Shown in pieces: positions 8,300-17,188 of a DNA stretch of 64,000 nucleotides. This DNA is from an uncultured Microbacterium sp. (GTDB taxonomy: Bacteria > Actinomycetota > Actinomycetes > Actinomycetales > Microbacteriaceae). The position numbers were made by a program, and so were the translations under genes. Position 1 is the first letter of the stretch, and every line of letters starts with the position of its first letter. The DNA is taken from assembly GCF_900078385.1 (NCBI RefSeq), contig NZ_FLQR01000001.1, positions 1 to 64,000 of the forward strand, read 5' to 3'. The notes beneath the pieces are model-generated. The model made no database searches and was not told the origin of the DNA. It saw nothing but the letters and a program-made list of their open reading frames with translations.

Positions 8300-10546
8300 A
8301 TGTCGTCCTCCGTGAAACCGTCCCGCTGGCTGCGCATCGGCATCCCGCTTCTGCTGGTCCTCATCTGGACCGCCGGCGGTTCGATCGGCGGACCGTACTT
8401 CGGCAAGGTCAGCGAAGTCGCCACGAACGACCAGTCGACGTTCCTGCCCTCCAGCGCCGAGGCGACGCAGGTGCAGGAGCGGCTGTCCGACTTCACCGGC
8501 GGCGACACCATCCCCGCGGTCGTCGTCATCTCCGGCGATGCCGAGCTCGACGAGGGCCAGATCGCCGAGCTGGCCGACCTCGCCGACGAGATCGGCTCCA
8601 TCGACGGCGTCGGCGATGTCTCTCCGCCCCTTTCCTCCGACGACGGCGAAGCCGTGCAGATCTTCGTGCCCCTGGACTCGTCGGGCGAGATCGGCGACCT
8701 CGTCGCCGAGGTGCGCGCCCTCGTGCAGGACAACCTCCCCGAGGGCATGGAGGGCTGGGTCACCGGGCCCGCCGGATTCACCGCCGACCTCGTCAAGGGC
8801 TTCCTCGGCATCGACGGGCTGCTGCTGATCGTCGCGCTCGGCGCCGTGTTCGTCATCCTCGTGATCGTGTACCGGTCGCCCCTGCTGCCCGTGCTCGTCC
8901 TCATGACGTCGCTGTTCGCACTCTGCGTCGCGCTGCTGACGGTGTGGTGGCTCGCCAAGGCCGACATCGTCGTGCTCAACGGCCAGGTCCAGGGCATTCT
9001 CTTCATCCTCGTCATCGGCGCCGCGACCGACTATGCGCTGCTCTATGTCGCCCGCTTCCGCGAAGCGATCGGGGGAGGGCTCCGTCGATGGGATGCCACG
9101 GTCCAGGCGTGGAAGGGCGCGTTCGAGCCGATCCTCGCCTCGGGCGGCACGGTCATCGCGGGTCTCCTCTGCCTCCTGCTGAGCGACCTCGCGAGCAACC
9201 GCGCGCTCGGACCCATCGCCTCGATCGGCATCGCCTTCTCGATGCTCTCGGCGCTCACCTTCCTGCCGGCGCTCCTGGCCCTCTGCGGCCGCGCCGCGTT
9301 CTGGCCCTTCGTCCCGAAGACGGCGGGCATCGAGCTGCCGAAGGACTTCACCCAGCCCGTCAAGGGCTTCTGGGCACGTCAGGCGCGCCTCGTCGCCCGT
9401 CACTCGCGTCCGGTGTGGATCATCTCGACTCTTCTGCTGCTCGCGATGGCCGCCGGCGTCTTCCAGCTGAAAGCCGACGGCGTGCCCGCGAGCGACCTCG
9501 TCCTCGGGGCCTCCGAGGCCCGCGACGGCCAGCAGGAGCTCGCCGAGCACTTCCCGGCCGGCTCCGGCAGCCCGGCGTACGTCATCGTCGCCGAGGAGAG
9601 CCTCGCCGGCGCCGTGGCGGTGCTCACCGACGAGGTCGGCGTCGCCTCGATCGCCGTCACCTCCGCGGACTCGCCCACGGGCCAGGCATCGGTCGAGCTG
9701 CAGGACGGCGAAGCCGTGCTCACCGCCGTCGGCCCGCCCGGGACCCCGGCGCCGGAGGCCACGGTCTCCGACGGCGACGTGCTCCTCGCGGCGACCCTCG
9801 CGGACAAGGCCGACTCCCTCGAGGCCGAGCAGACCGTCCGCGACCTCCGCGCAGCCTTCACGGACGAGCTCGGCGACGGCGTCGCGCTCGTCGGCGGCAC
9901 CACAGCGGTCGACCTCGACACGAACGACACGTCGATCCGAGACCGCACGGTGATCATCCCGGTGATCCTCGTCGTGGTGCTGCTGATCCTCATGCTCCTC
10001 CTCCGTGCGATCGTCGCGCCGGTGATCCTCATCCTGAGCGTCATCGTCTCCTTCGGTGCGGCGATGGGCGTGAGCGCGCTCGTCTTCAACCACGTCTTCC
10101 AGTTCCCGGGCGGCGATCCCGCGGTCCCGCTGTACGGGTTCGTGTTCCTCGTCGCCCTCGGCATCGACTACAACATCTTCCTGATGTCGCGGGTGCGCGA
10201 GGAATCGCTGAAGCACGGCACCCGTGCCGGCATCCTGCGCGGGCTCGTCGCGACGGGCGGTGTGATCACCTCGGCCGGATTGGTGCTGGCGGCGACGTTC
10301 GCAGCCCTCGGCGTCATCCCCATCCTGTTCCTCGCCCAGCTGGCGTTCATCGTCGCCTTCGGCGTGCTGCTCGACACGTTCGTCGTGCGGTCCCTGCTCG
10401 TCCCCGCACTGTCGCACGACATCGGGCGCGCGATCTGGTGGCCGTCGAAGCTGTCGCGCTTCGCCGGCGAGGAGGACGCCGTCGTGGCGCGCGAGGAGCC
10501 TGAGGAGATGACCCGCGCGGAGTACCGGCGTACGCTCGGAGAATGA
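8300..10546 (+). CDS. MMPL/RND-type membrane exporter
   Basis: 748 residues. Two repeats, each with one helix, a large extracytoplasmic loop and five more helices; membrane clusters fall near residues 12-30, 175-345, 370-390 and 550-710. Conserved MMPL stretches GAATDYALLYVARFREAIG (near 235) and ALGIDYNIFLMSRVREE (near 620) carry the Asp residues that relay protons. Family members export lipids, siderophores or drugs. No lipid-synthesis genes are nearby, so drug or metabolite efflux is the better guess. Its stop overlaps the nicotinamidase start by four bases. Confidence 0.9.
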   Translation: MSSSVKPSRWLRIGIPLLLVLIWTAGGSIGGPYFGKVSEVATNDQSTFLPSSAEATQVQERLSDFTGGDTIPAVVVISGDAELDEGQIAELADLADEIGSIDGVGDVSPPLSSDDGEAVQIFVPLDSSGEIGDLVAEVRALVQDNLPEGMEGWVTGPAGFTADLVKGFLGIDGLLLIVALGAVFVILVIVYRSPLLPVLVLMTSLFALCVALLTVWWLAKADIVVLNGQVQGILFILVIGAATDYALLYVARFREAIGGGLRRWDATVQAWKGAFEPILASGGTVIAGLLCLLLSDLASNRALGPIASIGIAFSMLSALTFLPALLALCGRAAFWPFVPKTAGIELPKDFTQPVKGFWARQARLVARHSRPVWIISTLLLLAMAAGVFQLKADGVPASDLVLGASEARDGQQELAEHFPAGSGSPAYVIVAEESLAGAVAVLTDEVGVASIAVTSADSPTGQASVELQDGEAVLTAVGPPGTPAPEATVSDGDVLLAATLADKADSLEAEQTVRDLRAAFTDELGDGVALVGGTTAVDLDTNDTSIRDRTVIIPVILVVVLLILMLLLRAIVAPVILILSVIVSFGAAMGVSALVFNHVFQFPGGDPAVPLYGFVFLVALGIDYNIFLMSRVREESLKHGTRAGILRGLVATGGVITSAGLVLAATFAALGVIPILFLAQLAFIVAFGVLLDTFVVRSLLVPALSHDIGRAIWWPSKLSRFAGEEDAVVAREEPEEMTRAEYRRTLGE

Positions 10547-11121
10547 CCAGAGCGCTGTTCATCGTCGATGTGCAGAACGACTTCACGGAGGGCGGTGCCC
10601 TCGGCGTCGACGGCGGTGACGCGGTCGCCGAGGGCATCACCGCCTACCTGAGTGCGCATGCGGGGGAGTACGCCCTCATCGTCGCCTCACGGGACTGGCA
10701 CGACGCGGATTCGGATAACGGCGGCCACTTCGCCGCGGAGCCCGACTTCGCGGGGACCTGGCCCGTGCATTGCGTCGCAGACACCGACGGCGCCGCGTAC
10801 GATCCGGGTCTCGACACGACCGCCGTCACCCACCACGTGAAGAAGGGCCAGGGCAAGCCCGCCTATTCGCTCTTCGAAGGCGTGACGGATGCCGGTGAGA
10901 CGGTCGGCGACCTGCTCGCCGCGCACGGCGTCGTCGACGTCGACGTCGTGGGGCTCGCGACCGACTACTGCGTGAAGGCATCCGCGATGGATGCCATCGA
11001 GCACGGTCGGCACGTGCGCATCCTGACCGATCTCGTCGCCGGCGTCGCTCCCGAGACGAGCGAAGCCGCCCTTGCCGAACTCGCCCATGCGGGCGCCGAA
11101 CTCCAGGAGAGTGCCCGATGA
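10543..11121 (+). CDS. pncA: Nicotinamidase (isochorismatase family)
   Basis: 192 residues. Hydrolyses nicotinamide to nicotinate in NAD salvage. The catalytic triad is visible: Asp9 in FIVDVQNDF, a Lys in HHVKKGQGK near residue 98 and Cys143 in ATDYCVKAS. The metal ligands fit DWHDADSDNGGHF near 50. Length is normal for the bacterial enzyme. It overlaps the exporter before it and the DUF2510 gene after it by four bases each, so the three form a tight unit, though no shared function is obvious. Confidence 0.93.
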   Translation: MTRALFIVDVQNDFTEGGALGVDGGDAVAEGITAYLSAHAGEYALIVASRDWHDADSDNGGHFAAEPDFAGTWPVHCVADTDGAAYDPGLDTTAVTHHVKKGQGKPAYSLFEGVTDAGETVGDLLAAHGVVDVDVVGLATDYCVKASAMDAIEHGRHVRILTDLVAGVAPETSEAALAELAHAGAELQESAR

Positions 11122-11873
11122 GTCCTCAGGTTCCCGCCGGCTGGTACCCCGACCCGACCGACCCCTCGCGCGTCCGCTGGTGGGACGGATCGTACTGGGG
11201 TCAGCAGGCGGCACCGGCCGGAGCGGCCGCGCCGCCGGTGGATGCCGCGCCCACCGTCCCGGCCCCGGCTGAGCAGGCTCCGACCTACGCCACCCCTGCG
11301 CCGTCCTACGCCACGCCCACGCCGTCAGCGGCGCCCGCCGTCACCCCGTGGCCGACCGCAGCACCACCGGTCGCGCGCTCCGGCCCGTCGGCGCCCGGTG
11401 TCGCGACCGACACCATCTGGATCTACCTCGCGATCATCGCCGGCACGCTGCCGATGTTCACGATCTTCCTCATGGACTGGGACGGCTACATCGACGTCAT
11501 GGTCGAGATGTCCGGTCGCCCGTCGTCCGCGGCCGCGAGCGCCATGATGACGTGGGTCGGCGGCATCCTGCTGATCACGCTGCTGTCATACGCGTTCCTG
11601 GGTCTGTCGGTGCTCTTCGCCTGGTTCGACTGGCGCGAACTGCGCAAGCGCGGCATCGACAAGCCCTTCCACTGGGCGTTCGCGTTCTTCGCCCTCGTGG
11701 TCACGATCGGCGTCTACGTGATCGGCCGCACGGTCGTCGTGAAGCGCGAGACGGGCAAGGGGCTCACCCCGCTGTGGGTGTGGATCGCCGCGACCGTGCT
11801 CGGCTTCGTCGTCATCTCGGTGTGGAGCATCACGTTCACGCAGCAGCTTCTGGAGCGCATCCCGGTCAACTGA
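11118..11873 (+). CDS. DUF2510-domain membrane protein
   Basis: 251 residues. The N-terminus PAGWYPDPTDPSRVRWWDG is the DUF2510 motif (aromatic-rich, common at the N-terminus of actinobacterial membrane proteins). A Pro/Ala/Thr-rich linker covers about residues 35-92, then four hydrophobic segments follow at about 98-118, 145-170, 185-208 and 222-242. The role of the family is unknown. The start overlaps the pncA stop, and the gene converges on the cassette at 11892-13023. Confidence 0.85.
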   Translation: MSPQVPAGWYPDPTDPSRVRWWDGSYWGQQAAPAGAAAPPVDAAPTVPAPAEQAPTYATPAPSYATPTPSAAPAVTPWPTAAPPVARSGPSAPGVATDTIWIYLAIIAGTLPMFTIFLMDWDGYIDVMVEMSGRPSSAAASAMMTWVGGILLITLLSYAFLGLSVLFAWFDWRELRKRGIDKPFHWAFAFFALVVTIGVYVIGRTVVVKRETGKGLTPLWVWIAATVLGFVVISVWSITFTQQLLERIPVN

Positions 11874-11891
11874 CCGATCGCGGGATGCCGG

Positions 11892-12308
11892 TCACCCCGT
11901 CGGGATCGCCCGGACGCGATTGTTGCGCGGGTTGTGCTCGAGTTCGACGAGTCCGAGCGCCTCGAGGAGCGGCGGAAGGTACATGCCGAAGCGGCCCCGG
12001 TAACCCTTGCGCTGGCCGTACCAGCCACCGACCGGGTTGTCCTCCGATCGCCCCCACGCCTCGACCGATTCGGGTGCCGGCTCCTTCTTCTCGTCCGCGG
12101 CTCCCAGTGCCACCCAGTCTCCGCGGCGCAGGAGTTCCGTGTGGAGGTCCTCGATCGCGCGGGCGAGATACGTGAGCCTGGTCGATCCCACCTGGCACAC
12201 CAGGAGCGCCGGGTCGCTGTCGTCGTCCCGGTGGATCGTGTAGTCCGCGGTCTTCAGCATCCACGGGTCCGCCGCGGTGCCCGCACCCGACCAGTGCTGC
12301 TGCGTCAT
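11892..12308 (-). CDS. Conserved protein of unknown function (last gene of a three-gene cassette)
   Basis: 138 residues. It reads as a compact soluble protein, with GTAADPWMLKT at the N-terminus, a middle stretch VCQVGSTRLTYLARAIEDLH and a conserved-looking end VGGWYGQRKGYRGRFGMYLP followed by HNPRNNRVR. I associate this pattern with a widespread family of unknown function, possibly catalogued as DUF6855, but cannot confirm the number. ATG 12308 has AGGAG upstream, overlapping the stop of the small gene before it. Likely co-transcribed with the two genes upstream. Confidence 0.75.
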   Translation of the reverse strand: MTQQHWSGAGTAADPWMLKTADYTIHRDDDSDPALLVCQVGSTRLTYLARAIEDLHTELLRRGDWVALGAADEKKEPAPESVEAWGRSEDNPVGGWYGQRKGYRGRFGMYLPPLLEALGLVELEHNPRNNRVRAIPTG

Positions 12309-12318
12309 CGTCGCTCTC

Positions 12319-12462
12319 CTACTCGACCCCGAAGGGCTCGACCTTTCCCTGTTGCGGCGGAGCTTCCTCGTCGAGCTCCCACTCGGGCTGTCCGGTGGGG
12401 TCTTTGATGCAGTTGCCCAGCGCGGTCCGGATGTAGCCCGGAGGGCAGTCACCAGAGGTCAT
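12319..12462 (-). CDS. 47-residue small protein in a three-gene cassette
   Basis: A short gene starting at ATG 12462 with AAGGGAG seven bases upstream and ending at TAG 12319-12321, 10 bases before the next start. The protein begins MTSGDCPPGYIRTALGNC, with two Cys eight residues apart, and continues with an acidic and Pro/Gln-rich end (WELDEEAPPQQGK). No helix-forming membrane segment is seen. The strong ribosome site and 10-12-base spacing to both neighbours make it a real coding gene in the operon. Function unknown; the paired Cys suggest metal or disulfide chemistry. Confidence 0.65.
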   Translation of the reverse strand: MTSGDCPPGYIRTALGNCIKDPTGQPEWELDEEAPPQQGKVEPFGVE

Positions 12463-12474
12463 GTCATGCTCCCT

Positions 12475-13023
12475 TCATTCGACGATCTCGACTCTGATCG
12501 GGGGATCCGTGGGCGGATTGACCGAGGCGCCGGTCAGGGCGAGGAGCGACGTGCCCCACGCGCCGGCCAGCAGGGTGAACCCGACGATGAGTGTCCACGA
12601 GCGGACCTTGAGCCTCGTCTGCGTGTGGCGTGCGGCGGTGAGCTCATTGCGGAGGATCGCCTCCTGGAGATCGACCGGGTGATAGTCGAGCATCGTCGCG
12701 AAGAACTCCTGGTTCGTGATCCCGAGGACCTTCAGCGGCCAGAGCAGCGCCAGCCCGGCGACCGCAGCGAGCACGGAGAGGACGATCCCGACGATGCCCC
12801 ACGTCGACGTGTCGGTCCTCCCGCCTTGGATGCCCCCGAGAATCCCCGCGGCACCGATCAGCACGGTCGCCCGCGTCTGGATGCCATCCATGCGGGCGGC
12901 AGCTCGATCGCGCTCGCGCCTCGTGGATTCGAGGAGCACCTGGATGCGCTTCTCGATCGCGGCGACGTCGGTCACCGCCGGGCGAGCGGGCCGTGCCGCG
13001 CCGAACCACCGCAGTATCCGCAT
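12475..13023 (-). CDS. Coiled-coil plus two-pass membrane protein (first gene of the cassette)
   Basis: 182 residues. A charged helical segment (residues 20-50, IEKRIQVLLESTRRERDRA) precedes two helices at about 53-72 and 80-103 (ATVLIGAAGILGGIQ and GIVGIVLSVLAAVAG), then a cytoplasmic region and a final helix near 145-168. The layout resembles the SLATT and Pycsar-type (PycTM) effector families, whose members sit next to nucleotide-sensing or defence genes, but I see no cyclase here. Start at ATG 13023, after GGGGGGTGGGC. Followed by the 47-residue gene after 12 bases. Confidence 0.7.
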   Translation of the reverse strand: MRILRWFGAARPARPAVTDVAAIEKRIQVLLESTRRERDRAAARMDGIQTRATVLIGAAGILGGIQGGRTDTSTWGIVGIVLSVLAAVAGLALLWPLKVLGITNQEFFATMLDYHPVDLQEAILRNELTAARHTQTRLKVRSWTLIVGFTLLAGAWGTSLLALTGASVNPPTDPPIRVEIVE

Positions 13024-13105
13024 GCCCACCCCCCGAGCTACGGCCAATACAGCCAAAGTGCGCGCGCCGCGCAAGGGGTCGGCAGTCCCCGCGGGACCGC
13101 GTCGG

Positions 13106-13936
13106 TCACTCGGTGCGTCGGCTGTGATCCTCGACATCGGGCTCGGCCCGCAGGATGTCGGCGATCTCCTCCTCGGGGCGAGGGGCGATGTTCTCGTCCT
13201 CCTCGAGTTCCGGGATCGTCGGTTCATCCGGATTCGGGACGTGCTTCGGGGAGAGGTGCTCGTTCTCGGGGGACATGGCGATCCCTTCGGTCGTCGGCTT
13301 CGCGCCAGGGGCGGGGATCTCGAGCAGATGCAGGAAGTCCTCGAACAAGCCCACCATGTCGACCGCGTCGGGGTCCAGTAGCCATTGCAGCTGCAGGCCG
13401 TCCATCATGGCGGTGACGAGCTGGCCCACCCGGCGCGGGTCGAGGTCCTTGCGCAGCTCTCCGTCGGCCTGCAGGCGCGAGAACGAGGTGTCGTCCTGGT
13501 GCCGGATCTGCCGATAGCGCTCGCGGACCGACTCATGGGCCGGATGCTGTGGGTCGGTCGCCTCCGCCGACAGCACGACGTGCAGAGCGACGAGGCCGGG
13601 GGACTGGGCGTTGCGGGCGACCTGGTCGCGCATCGTGTCGACGAACGGCACTCCCGCCGCCTCGGACGCTTCGCGGCGCAGACGATCGATCTCGTCGCGC
13701 TCCGCGATGGTGGCGGCCAGGAGGCCCACCTTCGACCCGAAGTGGTGCAGCAGGCCGGCGTCGGAGATGCCGACACGGCGCGCGATCTCCCGCAGGGACG
13801 TTCCGCGGTAGCCCTGCTCGCCGAACACCTCGACGGCGGTCGACAGGATCGTCGTCCGTCTTCGGTCGCCGCGTACCCGCCGCAGATCGGGGCGCGCAGC
13901 CGCGTCGGGTACCGCCGCAGCATCTTCGTCGGTCAT
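13106..13936 (-). CDS. TetR-family repressor with a long acidic C-terminal tail
   Basis: 276 residues. The helix-turn-helix (residues about 20-66) reads RRTTILSTAVEVFGEQGYRG then GISDAGLLHHFGSK, a standard TetR head; the BetI-like ligand domain runs to about 205. Unusually, about 65 more residues follow, rich in Glu, Asp and Pro (EEDENIAPRPEEE). I chose ATG 13936, which has AAGGGAG six bases upstream; the alternative at 13963 has none. It is divergent from the sugar importer, with an inverted repeat between them, so it probably controls beta-glucoside uptake. Confidence 0.85.
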   Translation of the reverse strand: MTDEDAAAVPDAAARPDLRRVRGDRRRTTILSTAVEVFGEQGYRGTSLREIARRVGISDAGLLHHFGSKVGLLAATIAERDEIDRLRREASEAAGVPFVDTMRDQVARNAQSPGLVALHVVLSAEATDPQHPAHESVRERYRQIRHQDDTSFSRLQADGELRKDLDPRRVGQLVTAMMDGLQLQWLLDPDAVDMVGLFEDFLHLLEIPAPGAKPTTEGIAMSPENEHLSPKHVPNPDEPTIPELEEDENIAPRPEEEIADILRAEPDVEDHSRRTE

Positions 13937-13980
13937 GCGCAACTCCCTTGCGAGCGATTCCATGTCAGTCTATGGTGAAC

Positions 13981-14010
13981 AAACTAAGCGAGCAATCGCT
14001 AAGTTAGTTT
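13981..14010. promoter_or_regulatory. Operator-like inverted repeat between TetR gene and sugar importer
   Basis: Outer arms AAACTAA (13981-13987) and TTAGTTT (14004-14010) are perfect complements. Inside, ACTAAGCGA (13983-13991) and TCGCTAAGT (13996-14004) match at 8 of 9 positions. It lies 45 bases before the ribosome site region of the binding-protein gene and 45 bases before the TetR start, as expected for an autoregulated divergent operator. Confidence 0.65.
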
Positions 14011-14055
14011 CGGCAGGGCGACACGTCGTCGCCCACACTCAACGAGGAGGACCCC

Positions 14056-15342
14056 ATGAAGATGGGACGCAAAGCGCTCACGATCGGAGCGATCGGCATC
14101 GTCGGCCTGCTGGCCCTGTCCGGCTGCGGCCGCGCCGACGACGCGGGCACGGACGACGCGGCCGAGACCGCGACGATCGACGATTCGCCCGCGACCGGCG
14201 AGATCACGGTCTGGGCGATGGGCGAAGAGGGCGAGAACCTCGGCGCCTTCGCCGATGCCTTCATCGAGGACAACCCCGACGCCACCGTGACGGTCACCAA
14301 CATCCCGTGGGCCGACGTCATGACGAAGTACCAGACCGCCGTCGCCGCCGGCACGGTGCCCGATGCGATCATGATCGGCTCGTCCCTCCTGCCGTCCATG
14401 GTCGCCGCCGGTGGCCTCGCCGCCGTTCCGGACGGCCTCGTCGACGACGACAGCTTCAACGAGACCGCCCTCGAGTCGACCGAGGTCGAGGGCACCGCCT
14501 ACGCCGTGCCGTGGTACGTCGAGACCCGCGTCATGTACTACCGCACGGATCTCGCCGAGAAGGCCGGCGTCGAGCCGCCCGCCACATGGGACGACCTCAC
14601 CGCGTTCGGCGAGGCGATGAAGGCCAACGGCGCGCAGTACGGCATCCAGCTGCCGATGGGCGACGCGGAGGACTCCACCCAGGTCATCCTGCCCTTCTAC
14701 GCGCAGGCCGGTGGCGAGGTTCTGAACGACGAGGGCGACGCCTACGCCTGGGATGAGGCCGCGCTGACCGACGCGCTCGACTACTACGCCTCGTTCTTCA
14801 CCGAGGGCCTCGCACCCATGTCCGGCTACGGCGACGCGCAGACCGCGGCGTTCGCCGACGGCTCGAACCCGTCGTTCATCTCCGGTCCGTGGATGATCGG
14901 CGTGCTCGGGGACCAGGAGTCTCCGGAGTGGGTCGAGGAGAACGTCGGCACCGCCCCCGTGCCGACCGGCGCCGACAACAACGACTCCTACCTCGGTGGT
15001 GGACACCTCGGCGTGTTCGAGGATGCCGAGAACGCCGACGGCGCGTGGAAGCTCATCCGCTGGCTGTCCGACGCCGACACGCAGCAGGCCTGGTTCGAGC
15101 AGGTGAACGCCCTTCCCGCCGTCAGCTCTGCGCTGGACGCGGAGCCGTTCACGTCGGACCCGCGCCTGACGGTGCTCAACGACCAGCTGGAGAACACCGT
15201 GGCCCCGCCGTCGGTGCCGAGCTGGAACGAGATGTCGGCCTTCATCGAGACCGAGGCCGAGAAGGTCGCCAACGGTGGCAGCGCCGCGGACGCGGCTGCG
15301 GCCATCATCTCCAAGGCCGAGTCCCTCGGCACGGGCTGGTAA
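14056..15342 (+). CDS. Sugar ABC transporter substrate-binding lipoprotein
   Basis: 428 residues. Lipobox LSGC (Cys near 24) anchors it outside the membrane. The mature part is a family-1 solute-binding protein: ITVWAMGEEGENLGAFADAF near residue 52, VVAAGGLAAVPD near 114, AYAVPWYVETRVMYYRTD near 148 and ISGPWMIGVLG near 276. Ribosome site AGGAGG lies upstream. It begins a four-gene run (binding protein, two permeases, beta-glucosidase), which points to a beta-glucoside or cello-oligosaccharide substrate. No ATPase gene follows. Confidence 0.9.
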   Translation: MKMGRKALTIGAIGIVGLLALSGCGRADDAGTDDAAETATIDDSPATGEITVWAMGEEGENLGAFADAFIEDNPDATVTVTNIPWADVMTKYQTAVAAGTVPDAIMIGSSLLPSMVAAGGLAAVPDGLVDDDSFNETALESTEVEGTAYAVPWYVETRVMYYRTDLAEKAGVEPPATWDDLTAFGEAMKANGAQYGIQLPMGDAEDSTQVILPFYAQAGGEVLNDEGDAYAWDEAALTDALDYYASFFTEGLAPMSGYGDAQTAAFADGSNPSFISGPWMIGVLGDQESPEWVEENVGTAPVPTGADNNDSYLGGGHLGVFEDAENADGAWKLIRWLSDADTQQAWFEQVNALPAVSSALDAEPFTSDPRLTVLNDQLENTVAPPSVPSWNEMSAFIETEAEKVANGGSAADAAAAIISKAESLGTGW

Positions 15343-15346
15343 CACC

Positions 15347-16273
15347 ATGGCGCTCGCTCCGACGAGCGCGGCTGGGCGGCGAGGAGGATTCGCCGCCCAG
15401 CGGCGCCGCACCGCGGTGGCGGCCTGGCTGTTCGCCCTGCCGTTCGTCGCGATCTTCGCGGTGTTCATGCTGGGCCCGCTGATCGGCTCGTTCGCGATGT
15501 CGTTCACCGATCTCGGGGTGAAGGACCTGCGGACGCCCTTCGCGGTCAACCCCGTCGGGTTCGACAACTTCGTCGCCCTCTTCCAGGACGAGCTGTTCGT
15601 CAAGTCGATCTTCAACACGTTCTACTTCGTCATCGTCGGCATCCCGCTGACGATGGCGGCGGGACTGCTTCTGGCGGTCGCCCTCAACTCGGGTATCGAG
15701 AAGTTCCGGAGCGTCTTCCGCGTCGGCTACTACACACCGGTCGTCACCTCGATCGTCGCGGTCGCCGTCGTGTGGCGCTTCATCCTGCAGGACTCCGGCC
15801 TCGCGAACACCGTGCTCTCCTGGGTGGGCATCGACGGCCCCGATTGGCTGAACGACCCGTTCTGGGCCATGCCGTCGATCATCGCGATGGGCGTCTGGCG
15901 CAATATGGGCACGCTCATGATCATCTTCCTGGCGGGGCTCCAGGCGGTTCCGCGCGAGCTGTACGAGGCCGCCGAGGTAGACGGCGCGGGGTCGTGGCGA
16001 CGGTTCACCGGCATCACCCTGCCGCTCATGCGCCCGACGCTCCTGCTCGGAGCCGTGCTGCTGTCCGTCGGGTTCCTGCAGGTGTTCGAGGAGCCGTTCG
16101 TCATGACCCAGGGCGGGCCGCTGAACTCCACCCTGAGCATCAGCTACTACGTCTACAACCAGTTCGGCTACGGCGACTACTCGCTGGCATCCGCTGCCGC
16201 CTACGTGCTGTTCGCGTTCATCGCGGCGCTGTCGGCCGTGCAGTTCCGCCTGCTGCGTTCGAAGGACAACTGA
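15347..16273 (+). CDS. Sugar ABC transporter permease (MalF/LacF-type)
   Basis: 308 residues with six membrane helices, the first at about 22-46. The EAA loop is ELYEAAEVDGAGSWRRFTGI near residue 205. The start ATG 15347 lies four bases after the binding-protein stop, so translation is likely coupled. It pairs with the next permease and would use a shared ATPase. Confidence 0.92.
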   Translation: MALAPTSAAGRRGGFAAQRRRTAVAAWLFALPFVAIFAVFMLGPLIGSFAMSFTDLGVKDLRTPFAVNPVGFDNFVALFQDELFVKSIFNTFYFVIVGIPLTMAAGLLLAVALNSGIEKFRSVFRVGYYTPVVTSIVAVAVVWRFILQDSGLANTVLSWVGIDGPDWLNDPFWAMPSIIAMGVWRNMGTLMIIFLAGLQAVPRELYEAAEVDGAGSWRRFTGITLPLMRPTLLLGAVLLSVGFLQVFEEPFVMTQGGPLNSTLSISYYVYNQFGYGDYSLASAAAYVLFAFIAALSAVQFRLLRSKDN

Positions 16274-16274
16274 C

Positions 16275-17168
16275 ATGGCCACCATCACCGAGACCGCCGT
16301 CGCGGCGACTGCGACCACGGAGGACCGTCGGCCCCGCAGCCGCAGCCGCCGCCCCGACTGGTCGCGCGGTGCGACGTACATCGCGCTGACCATCGGGCTC
16401 ATCATCACCCTGATGCCGTTCATCTGGATGCTGCTCGGCAGCTTCAAGACCCAGGGGGAGCTGCTGCAGCGCCCCATCACGTGGTGGCCTGAGCAGGCGA
16501 CGCTCGACAACTATTCGCGCTGGCTCACGCAGCTGGACTACGGGCAGTTCTTCTTCAACTCCGTCGTCGTCGCCCTCGTGGTCGTGCTCGGCAACATCGC
16601 GTTCTGCTCGATGGTCGCCTACGCGCTGGCGAAGATGCAGTTCCCCGGCAAGAAGGTGCTGTTCGTCCTGGTGCTGCTGACCCTCATGGTGCCGGGCGTC
16701 GTGACACTGGTGCCGATGTTCGTCCTCGTGGCCAACATGGGGCTCGTGAACACCTACCCGGCGCTGATCCTGCCGTTCCTGGCAGGTCCGCTCGGCGTCT
16801 TCCTCATGCGGCAGTTCATCATGGGCGTCCCCGATGCGCTGCTGGAAGCCGCGCGGATCGACGGCGCGGGCGAGTTCCGCATCTTCCTGCGCATCGTCAT
16901 GCCGCAGTGCGGGCCGGCGATCGCGACGCTCGCGATCCTGACGTTCCTGGGCTCGTGGAACAACTTCCTGTGGCCCCTCGTGGTCGCGCAGACCGAGCAG
17001 ATGTACACCCTCCCGGTCGCGCTGTCGCTCTACTCGGTCGGCTCGAACGGCACCTTCTACGGCCTCCTCATGGCCGGCTCGGTGCTCGTCGTCACGCCGA
17101 TCCTCATCCTGTTCCTCTTCCTCCAGCGCTACTTCGTGCAGGGAATCGCCATGACCGGGCTCAAGTGA
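16275..17168 (+). CDS. Sugar ABC transporter permease (MalG/LacG-type)
   Basis: 297 residues. After a basic, disordered N-terminus (residues 1-35) come six helices. The EAA loop LLEAARIDGAGEFRIFLRI sits near residue 190, followed by the usual SWNNFLWPL stretch near 228. The start is one base after the previous stop. It completes the membrane part of the importer; the ATPase is missing from the operon and probably supplied by MsiK at 57463-58566. Confidence 0.93.
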   Translation: MATITETAVAATATTEDRRPRSRSRRPDWSRGATYIALTIGLIITLMPFIWMLLGSFKTQGELLQRPITWWPEQATLDNYSRWLTQLDYGQFFFNSVVVALVVVLGNIAFCSMVAYALAKMQFPGKKVLFVLVLLTLMVPGVVTLVPMFVLVANMGLVNTYPALILPFLAGPLGVFLMRQFIMGVPDALLEAARIDGAGEFRIFLRIVMPQCGPAIATLAILTFLGSWNNFLWPLVVAQTEQMYTLPVALSLYSVGSNGTFYGLLMAGSVLVVTPILILFLFLQRYFVQGIAMTGLK

Positions 17169-17188
17169 GCTCAGACAAGGACCCATCC

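Noticed and set aside
13937..13963. Longer start for the TetR gene at 13963
   Set aside because: No ribosome site there, while ATG 13936 has AAGGGAG six bases upstream.
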